DNA of 64,000 nucleotides from Algoriella xinjiangensis (GTDB lineage: Bacteria > Bacteroidota > Bacteroidia > Flavobacteriales > Weeksellaceae). The notes below the pieces were generated by a model. It was not told the origin of the DNA. It made no database searches and saw only the letters and a list, made by a program, of their open reading frames with translations. Positions within the stretch are counted from its first letter, which is position 1, and every line of letters starts with the position of its first letter. Position numbers and translations under genes: made by a program. Positions 8,037 to 16,765 of this stretch are shown here, piece by piece. Where the stretch lies: contig NZ_FOUZ01000012.1 of assembly GCF_900115015.1 (NCBI RefSeq), positions 78,618 through 142,617 of the forward strand, in the 5' to 3' direction.

Positions 8037-10295
8037 TTATTTGTTAATAATTTTTTGTGTTTTAACTTTTCCATCTTCAGTTAAAACTTTTATTACTAAA
8101 ACTCCTTTCGCAGAAGATTGAACTTGAAAAGTATTTGCATTAATTTTATTTTTATCAACTACTTTTCTTCCTTGAATGTCATACAATTCTACCGAAACAA
8201 TTTTACTTTGTTTAGAGTCAACAACAATTGTATTATTTGTATTGTAAACAATCACATTATTCTTTGTTAAATCATCTGTAGCCAAAGTTTTGTCTGCATA
8301 CACAATCTCAAAACGATCATTAAACACACCTACTTTAGACGTAAATTGATAAGCAGATTCAGATAAATTATAGATTTTATTTAATTCTTTATCTTTTAAA
8401 TAAACAGTTTGATTTTCGTTAAATAAACCATCAACTTGCTCTATATTAATTGAGTAATTACCTTGCTCTAAAGCTTCGAAACCTAATTTAACAACATCAT
8501 CTGTTGCAAATGGTAAACTACGGCCTTGAATTGCATATGCTTCGTCATTAATTAATGTGTAAATAGCAGAAGAACCTCTTTGCATAACTTTTGCATCAAT
8601 TTGATTGTCAATACCATTTGTAGCACCATCCATGTAAGCTAATAAAATTTGACTAACAGGTTTATTTTCTTTTGATAAACTTAACCAAATTCTATTTTTT
8701 TCTGCAATTGCGTTTTTGTAGAAAAATGCATCTTGTGCAGTTCTCATTGCGTTATTAAAATTAACTGTTGGTGTTGCTTGAGAAAGTCCTACAATAAATC
8801 CTTGTCCTACAGAAATATTTGACAAACCTGGAATAACAGATCCTACAACATTGAAAGCTGCATAATTATTAGCATATTCCGCAGAACCAACAGGAAATTG
8901 ATGTGTCCAGAAATACAATGAATTAACACTTGTATTTGATACTAAAAATTTTACTACATTAATATTTGATGCATAAGGATTACCTACAAGATTATATCCG
9001 CTTGCTGTAAATTGAACTGGTACATTAATATCTCCATTAAAAGGAACTCCTGAGAATTCACCATTTTGAATTGTATTATCTCCTGTTGCTAATGTATTTT
9101 TAACACGGATTGAAACACCTTTACCTGCTTCGAATAATTTTGAATCTGTATCTGAAGTTAAAATTTGACTAAATTCATTTGTTGATTCATTGTATGTCCA
9201 AAAACGATTAAATAATGTTTCTGGAGAAAACGAACGAATTGTTTGTTGCCAAGCTTCTTGTTGAACTGGTGAAGACCAAAATGTCATATCATTACGAACC
9301 ATTGCTTGGCTATTACGATTTACAGAAATTGCCCCTAAATTTGCTACATTTTGATTTTGAATTAAGTTTCCTCCATTCTCTACAACTAAACCTGTTAAAC
9401 CAGCTTGATTATCAATTTTTCCATCAACTGTTAAAATACCTCCTGGTTTTACAGCAAGCATTCCGCCAGCATCAGAAACTGTTAATGTTTTAGCTTCTAA
9501 AGACGCACTTACTTCTAAAGCACCTTTTATAATTACATCTTTTGTTAAAGATGGATCACCGTTTGACCATACTCCATTTTGCCAAGTTGTTTCAGATAAA
9601 GAAGATTCATCCCATGTTAGTTTAAAATCATCAATCGCAGTTGTTGCTCTATTTCCTGAACCTACAGCTTCTCCAGTTGTAGTTATTCTTATCCAAACAT
9701 TAGTTGATTGATTACCAAAATCTGTAGGTAAAATTAAGTTTACATCTTGATTTGTAAATTTAGAATTTCCTGTTGTTAGTGTACTTGGAGTTGTTGTAAG
9801 TGATTTAAAATTAAGTGAGTTACCTACACTATATTCAACTTTCCAAGTAGACGTTCTTGGAGAGCCTTTATCTAATGATTGCAGTTTAAAAGCTAATAAA
9901 AAATTACTTTTTCCTGTTGTATTATCTATTTGAAAAACAAATGAAGTTCCATTTGTTGTTCCAAAACTACCAGTCTGTCTTATTCCTAAAGCTCTATCTG
10001 TACTGTTATCTTGAGCAGCTTGTAAAGAAGTTTCAATTAATCCATCAGCAGAAGCAAAATTTTTATATGCACCAGTAGTATTATTCCAAACAAATTTCGC
10101 TTTTGTAAATGTTCCATCTGTTCCATTTGAAGTAGCACTAGTTCCTGTTTTAACTGACCAACCTATTGGCAAATCATTACCAATTAAGTCAAAATTTTCT
10201 GTATAAACACCACCAGAAGGTAATGTTAATTGCCCAAAAGCAAATCCTGACAACAACAATGTTAATAAGGATGATTTAAAGTAAAATTTCTTCAT
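8037..10295 (-). CDS. T9SS-exported surface protein
   Basis: A 752-residue protein with a signal peptide (LTLLLSGFAFGQ), an N-terminal beta-sandwich region beginning YTENFDLIGNDLPIGW (about 32-230, resembling choice-of-anchor or jelly-roll domains), a middle region around 270-300 with short beta-helix-like repeats (SVSDAGGMLAVKPGG-like steps), and at about 675-752 a type A T9SS C-terminal sorting domain (VELYDIQGRKVVDK ... KTQKIINK). The T9SS moves such proteins across the outer membrane and the tail is removed on anchoring or release. A -7 box (TATTTTTG) lies at 10321-10328 on the minus strand. First gene of an operon with the 84-residue CTERM protein. Function at the surface unknown; adhesin or glycan binding is a guess. 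Confidence 0.85.
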   Translation of the reverse strand: MKKFYFKSSLLTLLLSGFAFGQLTLPSGGVYTENFDLIGNDLPIGWSVKTGTSATSNGTDGTFTKAKFVWNNTTGAYKNFASADGLIETSLQAAQDNSTDRALGIRQTGSFGTTNGTSFVFQIDNTTGKSNFLLAFKLQSLDKGSPRTSTWKVEYSVGNSLNFKSLTTTPSTLTTGNSKFTNQDVNLILPTDFGNQSTNVWIRITTTGEAVGSGNRATTAIDDFKLTWDESSLSETTWQNGVWSNGDPSLTKDVIIKGALEVSASLEAKTLTVSDAGGMLAVKPGGILTVDGKIDNQAGLTGLVVENGGNLIQNQNVANLGAISVNRNSQAMVRNDMTFWSSPVQQEAWQQTIRSFSPETLFNRFWTYNESTNEFSQILTSDTDSKLFEAGKGVSIRVKNTLATGDNTIQNGEFSGVPFNGDINVPVQFTASGYNLVGNPYASNINVVKFLVSNTSVNSLYFWTHQFPVGSAEYANNYAAFNVVGSVIPGLSNISVGQGFIVGLSQATPTVNFNNAMRTAQDAFFYKNAIAEKNRIWLSLSKENKPVSQILLAYMDGATNGIDNQIDAKVMQRGSSAIYTLINDEAYAIQGRSLPFATDDVVKLGFEALEQGNYSINIEQVDGLFNENQTVYLKDKELNKIYNLSESAYQFTSKVGVFNDRFEIVYADKTLATDDLTKNNVIVYNTNNTIVVDSKQSKIVSVELYDIQGRKVVDKNKINANTFQVQSSAKGVLVIKVLTEDGKVKTQKIINK

Positions 10296-10421
10296 AAATA
10301 AAAAGTTTTTTTTTGTAATTCAAAAATAATGTTAATTTTTTTATATTAGATTAATATAACATTAACAAATTTAATATATAAAATTAATATATCTAATTTT
10401 AAACGAATATGTTACATAAAA

Positions 10422-10453
10422 AATCCGCTAACTTAAAAAAGCTAGCGGATTAA
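10422..10453 (-). terminator. intrinsic terminator of gapA
   Basis: TAGCGGATT (10443-10451) pairs with AATCCGCTA (10422-10430); on the minus strand the stem is followed by a T run. It lies 26 bp past the gapA stop. Confidence 0.8.
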
Positions 10454-10478
10454 TTTTAAATAAAGGGAAAAAATACTA

Positions 10479-11918
10479 TTAATAGTATGTATATCTTCTT
10501 ACACCTGCAATGTGTTTTGCCAAACGCATTACTTGGTGGCTATAACCATATTCATTATCGTACCAAACGTACAATACTACATTTTTACCATCTGCAGAAA
10601 CAATTGTTGCATTACTATCAAAAATAGATGGGGCAGAAGTTCCTACAATATCAGAAGAAACCAATTCGTTGTTTAACGAATATTTAATTTGTTCTACCAA
10701 TTCACCGTTTAATGCTGCATCTTTCATCATTTCATTAAGCGCTTCTATTGATGTATTTTTATTAACTTCTAAATTCAATACAACCAAAGATCCGTTAGGA
10801 ACAGGAACACGAATTGCATTTGATGTTAATTTACCTGCTAAGCTAGGTAAAGCTTTTGCAACAGCGCTACCAGCACCAGTTTCTGTAATTACCATATTAA
10901 GTGCAGCTGCACGTCCACGGCGGTATTTTTTATGCATATTATCAACCAAATTCTGATCGTTTGTATACGCATGTATCGTTTCTAAATGTCCTTTTACAAC
11001 ACCTAAATTATCTTCGATAACTTTTAAAATTGGTGTAATTGCATTTGTTGTACAAGATGCTGCAGAAAAAATATTAACCTCATTTGGGCTATATTCTTCG
11101 TGATTTACACCATAAACAATATTCGGAACACCTTTTCCAGGTGCAGTTAACAACACTTTATCTGCTCCTTTTGCAGTTAAATGACGCGCTAAAGCCACAT
11201 CATCTTTAAAAACTCCTGTATTATCAATAATCAAAGCATTATCAATACCATAAGCTGTATAATCAATATCTTCTGGCTGAGCAGCAGAAATCATATTTAC
11301 GGTAACACCATTAACGATTAACGCATTATTTTCGTGATCTGCAATTACATTACCATCAAAATCTCCATGAACAGAATCGTGACGTAATAAAGAAGCACGT
11401 TTTTCTAATAAAACTGGATCATGTTTATCACGTGTTACAACAGCACGTAATCTCATTTGTTGACCTTTCCCCATTTGAGATGCTAATTCGCGCGCTAATA
11501 AACGTCCAATACGTCCAAAACCGTACAATACAACATCCTTAGGTTCTACATTTTTAGCTTCTCTACTTCCTCCTAACTTTTCTTCTACAAACGCTGTTGC
11601 AGAATCATAATTACCCGAAGTATATTCTTTTGCTAATTTACCTACATCTAATCTCGAAGCTGGTAAATTTGCTACAGAAATAGCCTTTGCAATTGCTAAA
11701 GTATCATCAATAGATATTTTTTCACCTACAAATTCTTCAGCATACTGATGCAAATTAACGATGTCACTAACATTTCTATCGACTAACTGATTACGGAAAA
11801 TTACTAATTCAATTGATTGGTCATACCATAAATCAGACACGATTTTAATGAATTCAACAACTTTTTTGCTCATCTCATTAAACGATGCAAGTTGCTGATC
11901 ATACGAAGAGTTACTCAT
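10479..11918 (-). CDS. gapA: glyceraldehyde-3-phosphate dehydrogenase, long Bacteroidota form
   Basis: A 479-residue GAPDH (start at the ATG MSNSSYDQQ). An extra N-terminal helical region of about 125 residues precedes the Rossmann core, whose NAD-binding GFGRIGR is at about 133-139; the catalytic cysteine is in FSAASCTTNAI (about Cys289) and the C-terminal WYDNEYGYSHQV is intact. Catalyses oxidative phosphorylation of glyceraldehyde 3-phosphate in glycolysis. An in-frame ATG 14 codons upstream (11960) is rejected because a good -7 box (TATTTTTG) lies at 11958-11965 on the minus strand, overlapping it. The N-terminal extension is typical of one GAPDH clade in Bacteroidota, and its role is not known to me. 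Monocistronic with its own terminator. Confidence 0.93.
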   Translation of the reverse strand: MSNSSYDQQLASFNEMSKKVVEFIKIVSDLWYDQSIELVIFRNQLVDRNVSDIVNLHQYAEEFVGEKISIDDTLAIAKAISVANLPASRLDVGKLAKEYTSGNYDSATAFVEEKLGGSREAKNVEPKDVVLYGFGRIGRLLARELASQMGKGQQMRLRAVVTRDKHDPVLLEKRASLLRHDSVHGDFDGNVIADHENNALIVNGVTVNMISAAQPEDIDYTAYGIDNALIIDNTGVFKDDVALARHLTAKGADKVLLTAPGKGVPNIVYGVNHEEYSPNEVNIFSAASCTTNAITPILKVIEDNLGVVKGHLETIHAYTNDQNLVDNMHKKYRRGRAAALNMVITETGAGSAVAKALPSLAGKLTSNAIRVPVPNGSLVVLNLEVNKNTSIEALNEMMKDAALNGELVEQIKYSLNNELVSSDIVGTSAPSIFDSNATIVSADGKNVVLYVWYDNEYGYSHQVMRLAKHIAGVRRYTYY

Positions 11919-12196
11919 TTTAGAAAATGTTTTATTGTGTTTATAATTAATTATTGGCAAAAATAAACAATTATAACGATTTCGTACAGTTTTTTTTCAA
12001 ATACTAACCATTATCATTCATTTAATCAGATAAACGTACGAAAATCAATTTATATTGTGATAATTTCTCTTTATTTAATTTCGTTAAATATTTCAAAAAC
12101 AAAACAAACCACTATAAATCAATTAATTAAATATCAATTCGATTTAAAAAACTACAACTACAACGTTTTCGTAAAATTTATCATTCTAAAAAAGAA

Positions 12197-12227
12197 TTTG
12201 CAGAAACAAAAAAACATTCTATATTTG
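12197..12227 (+). promoter_or_regulatory. tRNA-Ser promoter, copy 2
   Basis: TTTG at 12197-12200, 19-bp spacer, TATATTTG at 12220-12227. Spacing and the sequence from the -7 box onward match copy 1 except for one base just before the tRNA. Confidence 0.85.
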
Positions 12228-12253
12228 CACTCGCAATAACGCACTGCGTTATT

Positions 12254-12338
12254 GGAGAGTTGGCAGAGTGGTCGAATGCGGCAGTCTTGAAAACTGTTGA
12301 GGGTCACACCTCCGGGGGTTCGAATCCCTCACTCTCCG
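12254..12338 (+). tRNA. tRNA-Ser (anticodon UGA), copy 2
   Basis: Identical over all 85 bases to the tRNA at 1272-1356: GGAGAGT acceptor stem, TGA anticodon, long variable arm, ACTCTCC and discriminator G, no encoded CCA. Immediately downstream begins an 80-bp sequence that is repeated at 14325-14403 and bounds a region of decayed mobile DNA. Confidence 0.97.
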
Positions 12339-12415
12339 CTGAAAGGGATTCTATTATTTAGAATCTCTTTTTTTTTTGTATAAATAAGCTAGACTTCTTC
12401 CTTCATTTTCAAATG
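12336..12415 (+). repeat. direct repeat, left copy (tRNA-Ser end plus recombinase tail)
   Basis: From the last three tRNA bases, through GAAAGGGATTCTAT, a hairpin with T run, to ATTTTCAAATG, this sequence is nearly identical to 14325-14403 about 2 kb away (small differences and one T-run indel). The inverted GATTCTA...TAGAATC followed by T10 would also act as the terminator of the tRNA. Confidence 0.85.
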
Positions 12416-12740
12416 GTTACTAGAAAATAAATCGATCATCGTAGGTGTTCGATAAACAACATTTTCATAGTATAAATTGCTGTCGAACACCGTGTTTACA
12501 AACTCTCGTTTTTGTATAGTATCTGCTTGATCATAAATAAAATTCATGTCGGTCAGTTTATTTAAATTCTTTTCTAATATTTTAAAGGTAATATTCTGAT
12601 CGTTACTGTAACGTTCTATACCATCTTTCAGATTAACGATTTCATCATTATATATTGAATACCATCGTTGATAAGTATCTTTATTTACTTCGTTTTTAAT
12701 CCATTTTTCTTCTACCTGTAAATCTTCAACAAAAAGTGGA
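12361..12740 (-). pseudogene. C-terminal remnant of a large serine recombinase
   Basis: Reading the minus strand from about 12735 to the stop near 12361 gives about 120 residues (FVEDLQVEEKWIKNEV ... TMIDLFSSNHLKMKEE) that resemble the C-terminal end of the recombinases with an N-terminal resolvase domain found on flavobacterial mobile elements, including the ANYY-type region EFVNTVFDSNLYYENVVYRTP. The catalytic resolvase domain and the recombinase domain are missing: the reading frame is cut at about 12737 by an IS-like sequence. A stop codon also interrupts the tail close to its natural end. It is broken and not expected to be active. Confidence 0.6.
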
Positions 12741-12918
12741 CAACTAAGGCCTAAAAATTAAGCGAGTATTTTTCTAAAAACTTTAACTTTAATTATGGCT
12801 AATTCGAAGAAGAAAACCCTAGAAAAATTTGTGAAAGATATTCGCAATTATATTTTCAAGAAAAAATAATAAATTTATAACAGAAACACTACCATTAGTT
12901 TTTTAACTTAGTGTCCCA
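12737..12918 (+). mobile_element. short IS3-like remnant with imperfect terminal inverted repeats
   Basis: TGGACAACTAAG at 12737-12748 is imperfectly repeated in inverse orientation at 12907-12918 (CTTAGTGTCCCA). Inside, a 24-codon ORF at 12795-12869 (MANSKKKTLEKFVKDIRNY) resembles the extreme N-terminus of IS3-type OrfA proteins and then stops. I read it as a deleted IS or MITE that truncates the recombinase remnant. No convincing target-site duplication is seen. Confidence 0.4.
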
Positions 12919-12978
12919 TTTATTTTGGAAACGTACAACCAGATTATAAAATGCAAATATTAAAATAACTTTTAAATA

Positions 12979-13416
12979 ATGATAACTGTATTAGATTTAA
13001 ACAACGAAGAAGAAGCTTATACTTGGTGGCTTACTTGTATGAAAGATGTGTTAAATTATGCTTGTTTATTACCATATAAAATTTCAAAAAATCTCGATTA
13101 TAGTGTTGATTCTCTTGAAGTATTGGAAGGATATATTTTAGAAAACTTTACTATTGAAACTATTTATTACGATAAAAATAAATATGCTTTAGATTTTTTT
13201 ATAAGGTACGTTGGTGAAACATTTTTTAAAAATATATCAAACTTAAATTGGTTTTTCGTAACTGATAAAGAAGATTTCTATTATGGAATTCCTGTTTTAA
13301 TAAAAAATAACAGCGAATTATTTACGAAAAAAAGTCCTTTATCTTTTGTAATAGCTTCATTAGATAGAAAAACTGGTACATATATACGGAACATTTTAAA
13401 GAATAATTTAGAATAA
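12979..13416 (+). CDS. unknown 145-residue protein inside mobile-element remnants
   Basis: An intact ATG-initiated ORF of 145 residues, acidic and soluble, with no signal peptide. I do not recognise it. The central block FFIRYVGETFFKNISNLNW (about 73-91) has the Y-x-G-E-x-F ... W pattern that appears in several families of small, orphan immunity-like proteins. It sits alone between an IS end (12878-12893) and the left end of a decayed IS1-like element (13426), and its surroundings are all broken mobile genes, so it is the only apparently whole gene between the two direct repeats. Immunity or antitoxin function is speculative; a cognate toxin is not visible. Confidence 0.55.
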   Translation: MITVLDLNNEEEAYTWWLTCMKDVLNYACLLPYKISKNLDYSVDSLEVLEGYILENFTIETIYYDKNKYALDFFIRYVGETFFKNISNLNWFFVTDKEDFYYGIPVLIKNNSELFTKKSPLSFVIASLDRKTGTYIRNILKNNLE

Positions 13417-13425
13417 GTGGATATT

Positions 13426-14165
13426 GGTAGTGTTACAGATGTGTTACAGAAAATTTTAATACAATTTATCTCTAACAATCTATGAAAAAATAACTTTTAC
13501 CATTGATTATCAAACAAAAATATGTTCCAGTCGTTCTGATAAATTAATAAAATATGGTAAAACGAGGAATGGAAATCAACGTTACAAATGTAAAGATTGT
13601 CAGAAAACAAAAGTAGAAATGTATAGTTACAACGCTTATCATACTACCATAAATCATAATATTGTTCAGCTAACAAAAGAAGGTTTGGGTATAAGAAGTA
13701 CAGCTCGATATTTAAAATCTCGATAACCACTCTACTTAAACGAATTTTAGAAATCGCTTCAAAAATAGTTCCACCGAAAATAACTGAACAAGACAAATAA
13801 TTTCAAGTTGATGAACTTCGAACTTTTCATAAGAAACGTCTAAAACCAATTTGGATTCCTATACATTTTCACTTCAAACTAGAAAAATTCATGCTTTTTA
13901 TGTTGTTTATCGAACAATAGAAAGTTTTAAAAAGCTACTTCTTCCTATAATTCGAACAAAACCAAAAACTATTTATACTGATAAACTCAATACATATAGT
14001 TAAGTTATTCTTTCGGAATTTCATTCAACCAGATTTCGTTCTACCAACCATATTGCAAGAAATCATCTCAGTTTACGCACTCACTTGAAATAATTAAATC
14101 GAAAAACTATTTGCTTTCTAAAAATATGAAAGTTTTATCCGCAATTCTAACTATTTATTTCTGAA
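13426..14165 (+). pseudogene. decayed IS1-family transposase
   Basis: An IS-end-like GGTAGTGTTACAG is at 13426-13438. From 13523 the frame reads a zinc-ribbon-like RNGNQRYKCKDCQK, then NIVQLTKEGLGIRSTARYL, TLLKRILEIASKIVPP, QVDELRTFHKKRLKPIWIP, TIYTDKLNTYS and STNHIARNHLSLRTHLK, in the order of IS1-type transposases of Bacteroidota, but interrupted by a stop at about 13723, a stop at 13798, a frameshift or replacement near 13900 and further stops after 14001. The expected size (about 230 residues) is preserved. Dead element. Confidence 0.75.
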
Positions 14166-14680
14166 GTTAGGATTTTGTAAACAATAAATGCTTAATAAAG
14201 CCAGAAAATGCTATTAATAAATTTCTTCAAATAAATCTTGTAAATTATTTTTAAAATTTGATATTACAATTTATCCAAAAACGTCAAAAATAATATCAAG
14301 TGTTCGACAGAAGTTTCTCTTAGCCCGCTGAAAGGGATTCTATCATTTAGAATCTCTTTTTTTTTGTATAAATTAATAGGATTTCTTCCTTCATTTTCAA
14401 ATGATTATTTGTGGAATGAATATAATATTAATCAAAAAATTTATAAAATGAATCGTTCAAAATTATAAATGAAGAATTGAACGAAAAATATATACAATAT
14501 AATTCCGATGCAATTTAATTTTCGTTAGCTTTCTTTTCCTGCTAATATTGTTTTATCTATTAATAATTTAAGTGGTTATAAAATTATGTATTCTATTGAT
14601 TATGGAAAATAATTATGAAATATGATTAAAACGAAAAAAGTTGATCATTGGATAAAAACTAGAGAAGTTAAACAATAAAA
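14166..14680. other. non-coding remnant DNA containing the right direct-repeat copy
   Basis: No ORF or recognisable protein fragment is seen on either strand except the repeat at 14325-14403, whose minus strand again reads the very end of the serine recombinase (NHLKMKEEILLIYTKKKRF then stop). The remainder is AT-rich with many stops. Confidence 0.5.
14325..14403 (+). repeat. direct repeat, right copy
   Basis: Near-identical to 12336-12415: both begin CCGCTGAAAGGGATTCTAT and end TTCATTTTCAAATG. This copy lacks a tRNA in front of it (only CCG shared) and lacks the recombinase sequence beyond the last 20 or so codons. The two copies bracket the mobile-element graveyard and are candidates for attachment-site-like ends or the ends of two related elements. 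Confidence 0.8.
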
Positions 14681-14713
14681 AAATCCCTAAAACAATTATG
14701 TTTAGGGATTTTA
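14681..14713 (-). terminator. intrinsic terminator of ABC exporter
   Basis: AAATCCCTAAA (14681-14691) pairs with TTTAGGGATTT (14701-14711), 9-base loop; on the minus strand the stem is followed by a T run. Lies 42 bp past the stop of the transporter. Confidence 0.75.
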
Positions 14714-14754
14714 TTCTATATTATTATCTAAAATTTTCTAGATTAATTCTCCAA

Positions 14755-16557
14755 CTACACTGTAGGTTTTACCATTTTACGTTCACCAATTTGTTGACGC
14801 CACATTGCATAATACAATCCTTTTTCATTCAATAGATTTTCATGCGAACCTTTTTCTATCACTTGTCCTTTTTCTAGCACGTAGATTCGGTCTGCATGCA
14901 TAATCGTACTTAATCTATGCGCGATAAGAACCGTAATTTGGTCTTTATCCTCCGAAATTTCTTTTATAGTAGACGTGATTTCTTCTTCAGTAATACTATC
15001 TAAAGCTGAAGTCGCTTCGTCAAAAATTAATAAATTAGGTTGTCTCAATAATGCTCTTGCTATGGCAATTCTTTGTTTTTCCCCTCCGCTTAATTTTAAA
15101 CCTCCTTCACCAATAACAGTTTCAATTCCATTTTCGGCTCTTTCAATTAATGCAGTACAGCTTGATTTTTTTAGGGCTAATTGTAATTCTTGTTCACTAG
15201 CATTTGGGTTTACAAATAATAAGTTTTCTTTTATAGTCCCTGCAAATAGCTGAGTGTCCTGTGTTACAAAACCAATTTGATTTCTTAATTCGTCAAAATC
15301 AAATTCATTACCATTGATATGGTTGTAGAAGATTTCACCTTCTTGTGGACGGTATAATCCAACTAATAATTTGACTAATGTGCTTTTTCCCGAACCACTT
15401 GGTCCAACAAAAGCAATAGTTTCGCCATTTTTCACATCAAATGTAATCGCATTCAATGCCTTGTAAGAAGCAGATTGATGTTTGAAAGAAACAGCATGAA
15501 AAGCTAATTGCTCAATAGCTCCAATTTGTTTTGGAGTTTGTGGCTTCTCTTCAACAGGTTTTTTCATTAAAGTATCGAAATTCTGTAAGGAAGCTTGTGC
15601 TTCTCTATATGAAATAATTATATTTCCAATCTCTTGCATTGGTCCGAAAATAAAAAATCCATAAAACATTAAGGATAAATACTGTCCTGGAGTAACAATG
15701 TTTTTAAATATTAAATATAATAAAGTTAAGGTAATGAGCTGCTGCAGGAAATTGACCATCGTACCTTGAATGAAACTTAAAGAACGGATGCTTTTAACTT
15801 TTTTCAGCTCTAGACCTAAGATTTTGTACGTATTGTTATTAAGTCTCTTTACCTCTTGCTTTGTTAAACCTAAACTTTTTACAATTTCAATATTTCTTAA
15901 ACTTTCAGTTGTACTTCCCGCTAATTGGGTAGTTTCTGTAACGATTGTTTTCTGAATTTTTTTGATTCTTTTACTCAGTAAATTGGTGATAAATGCAATA
16001 AGAAAAATCCCGACAACATAAACAGGCATGATAGACCAATGTAAACGGATCGCATATACGGAGACAAAAATAATACTTACCAAAATACCAAAAAAGATAT
16101 TGATAAAATTGGTAATAAATTTGACCGAATCTTCTCTTACTTTAGTTAAGATAGAGAGTGTCTCACCACTTCTTTGATCTTCAAAATCTTGATAAGGTAG
16201 TGCCATCGAATGTTGTAAACCATCTGTAAAAATATTAGCTCCGAATTTTTGAGTAATCACACTGACCACATAATCTTGAAAGGCTTTTGCAATTCTACTA
16301 ACCATGGCTGTCCCAATCAATAGTCCCAAAAAGAAAAAAGCACCATGATAATCATCGCTTCCGTAGAAAAACTGATCCAAATTACGAGGTAATAGTTTTT
16401 CAGCATCAAAAAAATTAGGATGAGTAACCAATTTATCTAAAATATTACCTGTAATTGCTGGTGCAAATAGAGAAAATACTTGGTTAATCGTTGCCAAAAC
16501 TAAAGAAGCAATTAGCAACCATTTATGTGGTTTTAAATAACGTATTAATGTTTTCAT
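14755..16557 (-). CDS. ABC exporter, fused permease and ATPase
   Basis: A 600-residue half-transporter: six membrane helices over about 15-325 (type IV exporter fold) and a nucleotide-binding domain at about 348-590. Walker A GPSGSGKS is at 385-392, signature LSGGEKQR at 489-496, Walker B LLIFDEATSALD at 509-520, and the H-loop histidine in LIAHRLST (about 547). It is expected to homodimerise or pair and export a lipid, drug or peptide from the inner membrane; the substrate is not evident. Divergent from the AraC regulator at 16766 across a 208-bp gap. A second, different exporter of the same architecture is at 29065. Confidence 0.9.
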   Translation of the reverse strand: MKTLIRYLKPHKWLLIASLVLATINQVFSLFAPAITGNILDKLVTHPNFFDAEKLLPRNLDQFFYGSDDYHGAFFFLGLLIGTAMVSRIAKAFQDYVVSVITQKFGANIFTDGLQHSMALPYQDFEDQRSGETLSILTKVREDSVKFITNFINIFFGILVSIIFVSVYAIRLHWSIMPVYVVGIFLIAFITNLLSKRIKKIQKTIVTETTQLAGSTTESLRNIEIVKSLGLTKQEVKRLNNNTYKILGLELKKVKSIRSLSFIQGTMVNFLQQLITLTLLYLIFKNIVTPGQYLSLMFYGFFIFGPMQEIGNIIISYREAQASLQNFDTLMKKPVEEKPQTPKQIGAIEQLAFHAVSFKHQSASYKALNAITFDVKNGETIAFVGPSGSGKSTLVKLLVGLYRPQEGEIFYNHINGNEFDFDELRNQIGFVTQDTQLFAGTIKENLLFVNPNASEQELQLALKKSSCTALIERAENGIETVIGEGGLKLSGGEKQRIAIARALLRQPNLLIFDEATSALDSITEEEITSTIKEISEDKDQITVLIAHRLSTIMHADRIYVLEKGQVIEKGSHENLLNEKGLYYAMWRQQIGERKMVKPTV

Positions 16558-16765
16558 TTTGTTGAAATAATCGAACGCAAAATTACGGATATATATCCGA
16601 TGAATGTTAGTTGTAAATTAATTTTAGTTGATTTATGTTTGATTTTGACTGAGATAATGCAAATATATAATTTGAGAAAATTTACATTTTTAATTAAATT
16701 CGAGAAATAAAAAATAAAATTTAAACCTGAACAATCATTAATTTAGCTTTTAAAACCAAAAAAAA

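Noticed and set aside
11919..11960. GAPDH start at ATG 11960
   Set aside because: The -7 box at 11958-11965 overlaps this codon, so the transcript would start after it.
12057..12239. 60-codon ORF before the second tRNA-Ser
   Set aside because: It runs across the tRNA promoter, is AT-rich with no protein-like pattern, and has no start signal of its own.
12336..14403. Complete prophage or integrative element
   Set aside because: Only fragments of a recombinase and of IS elements; no structural or transfer genes.
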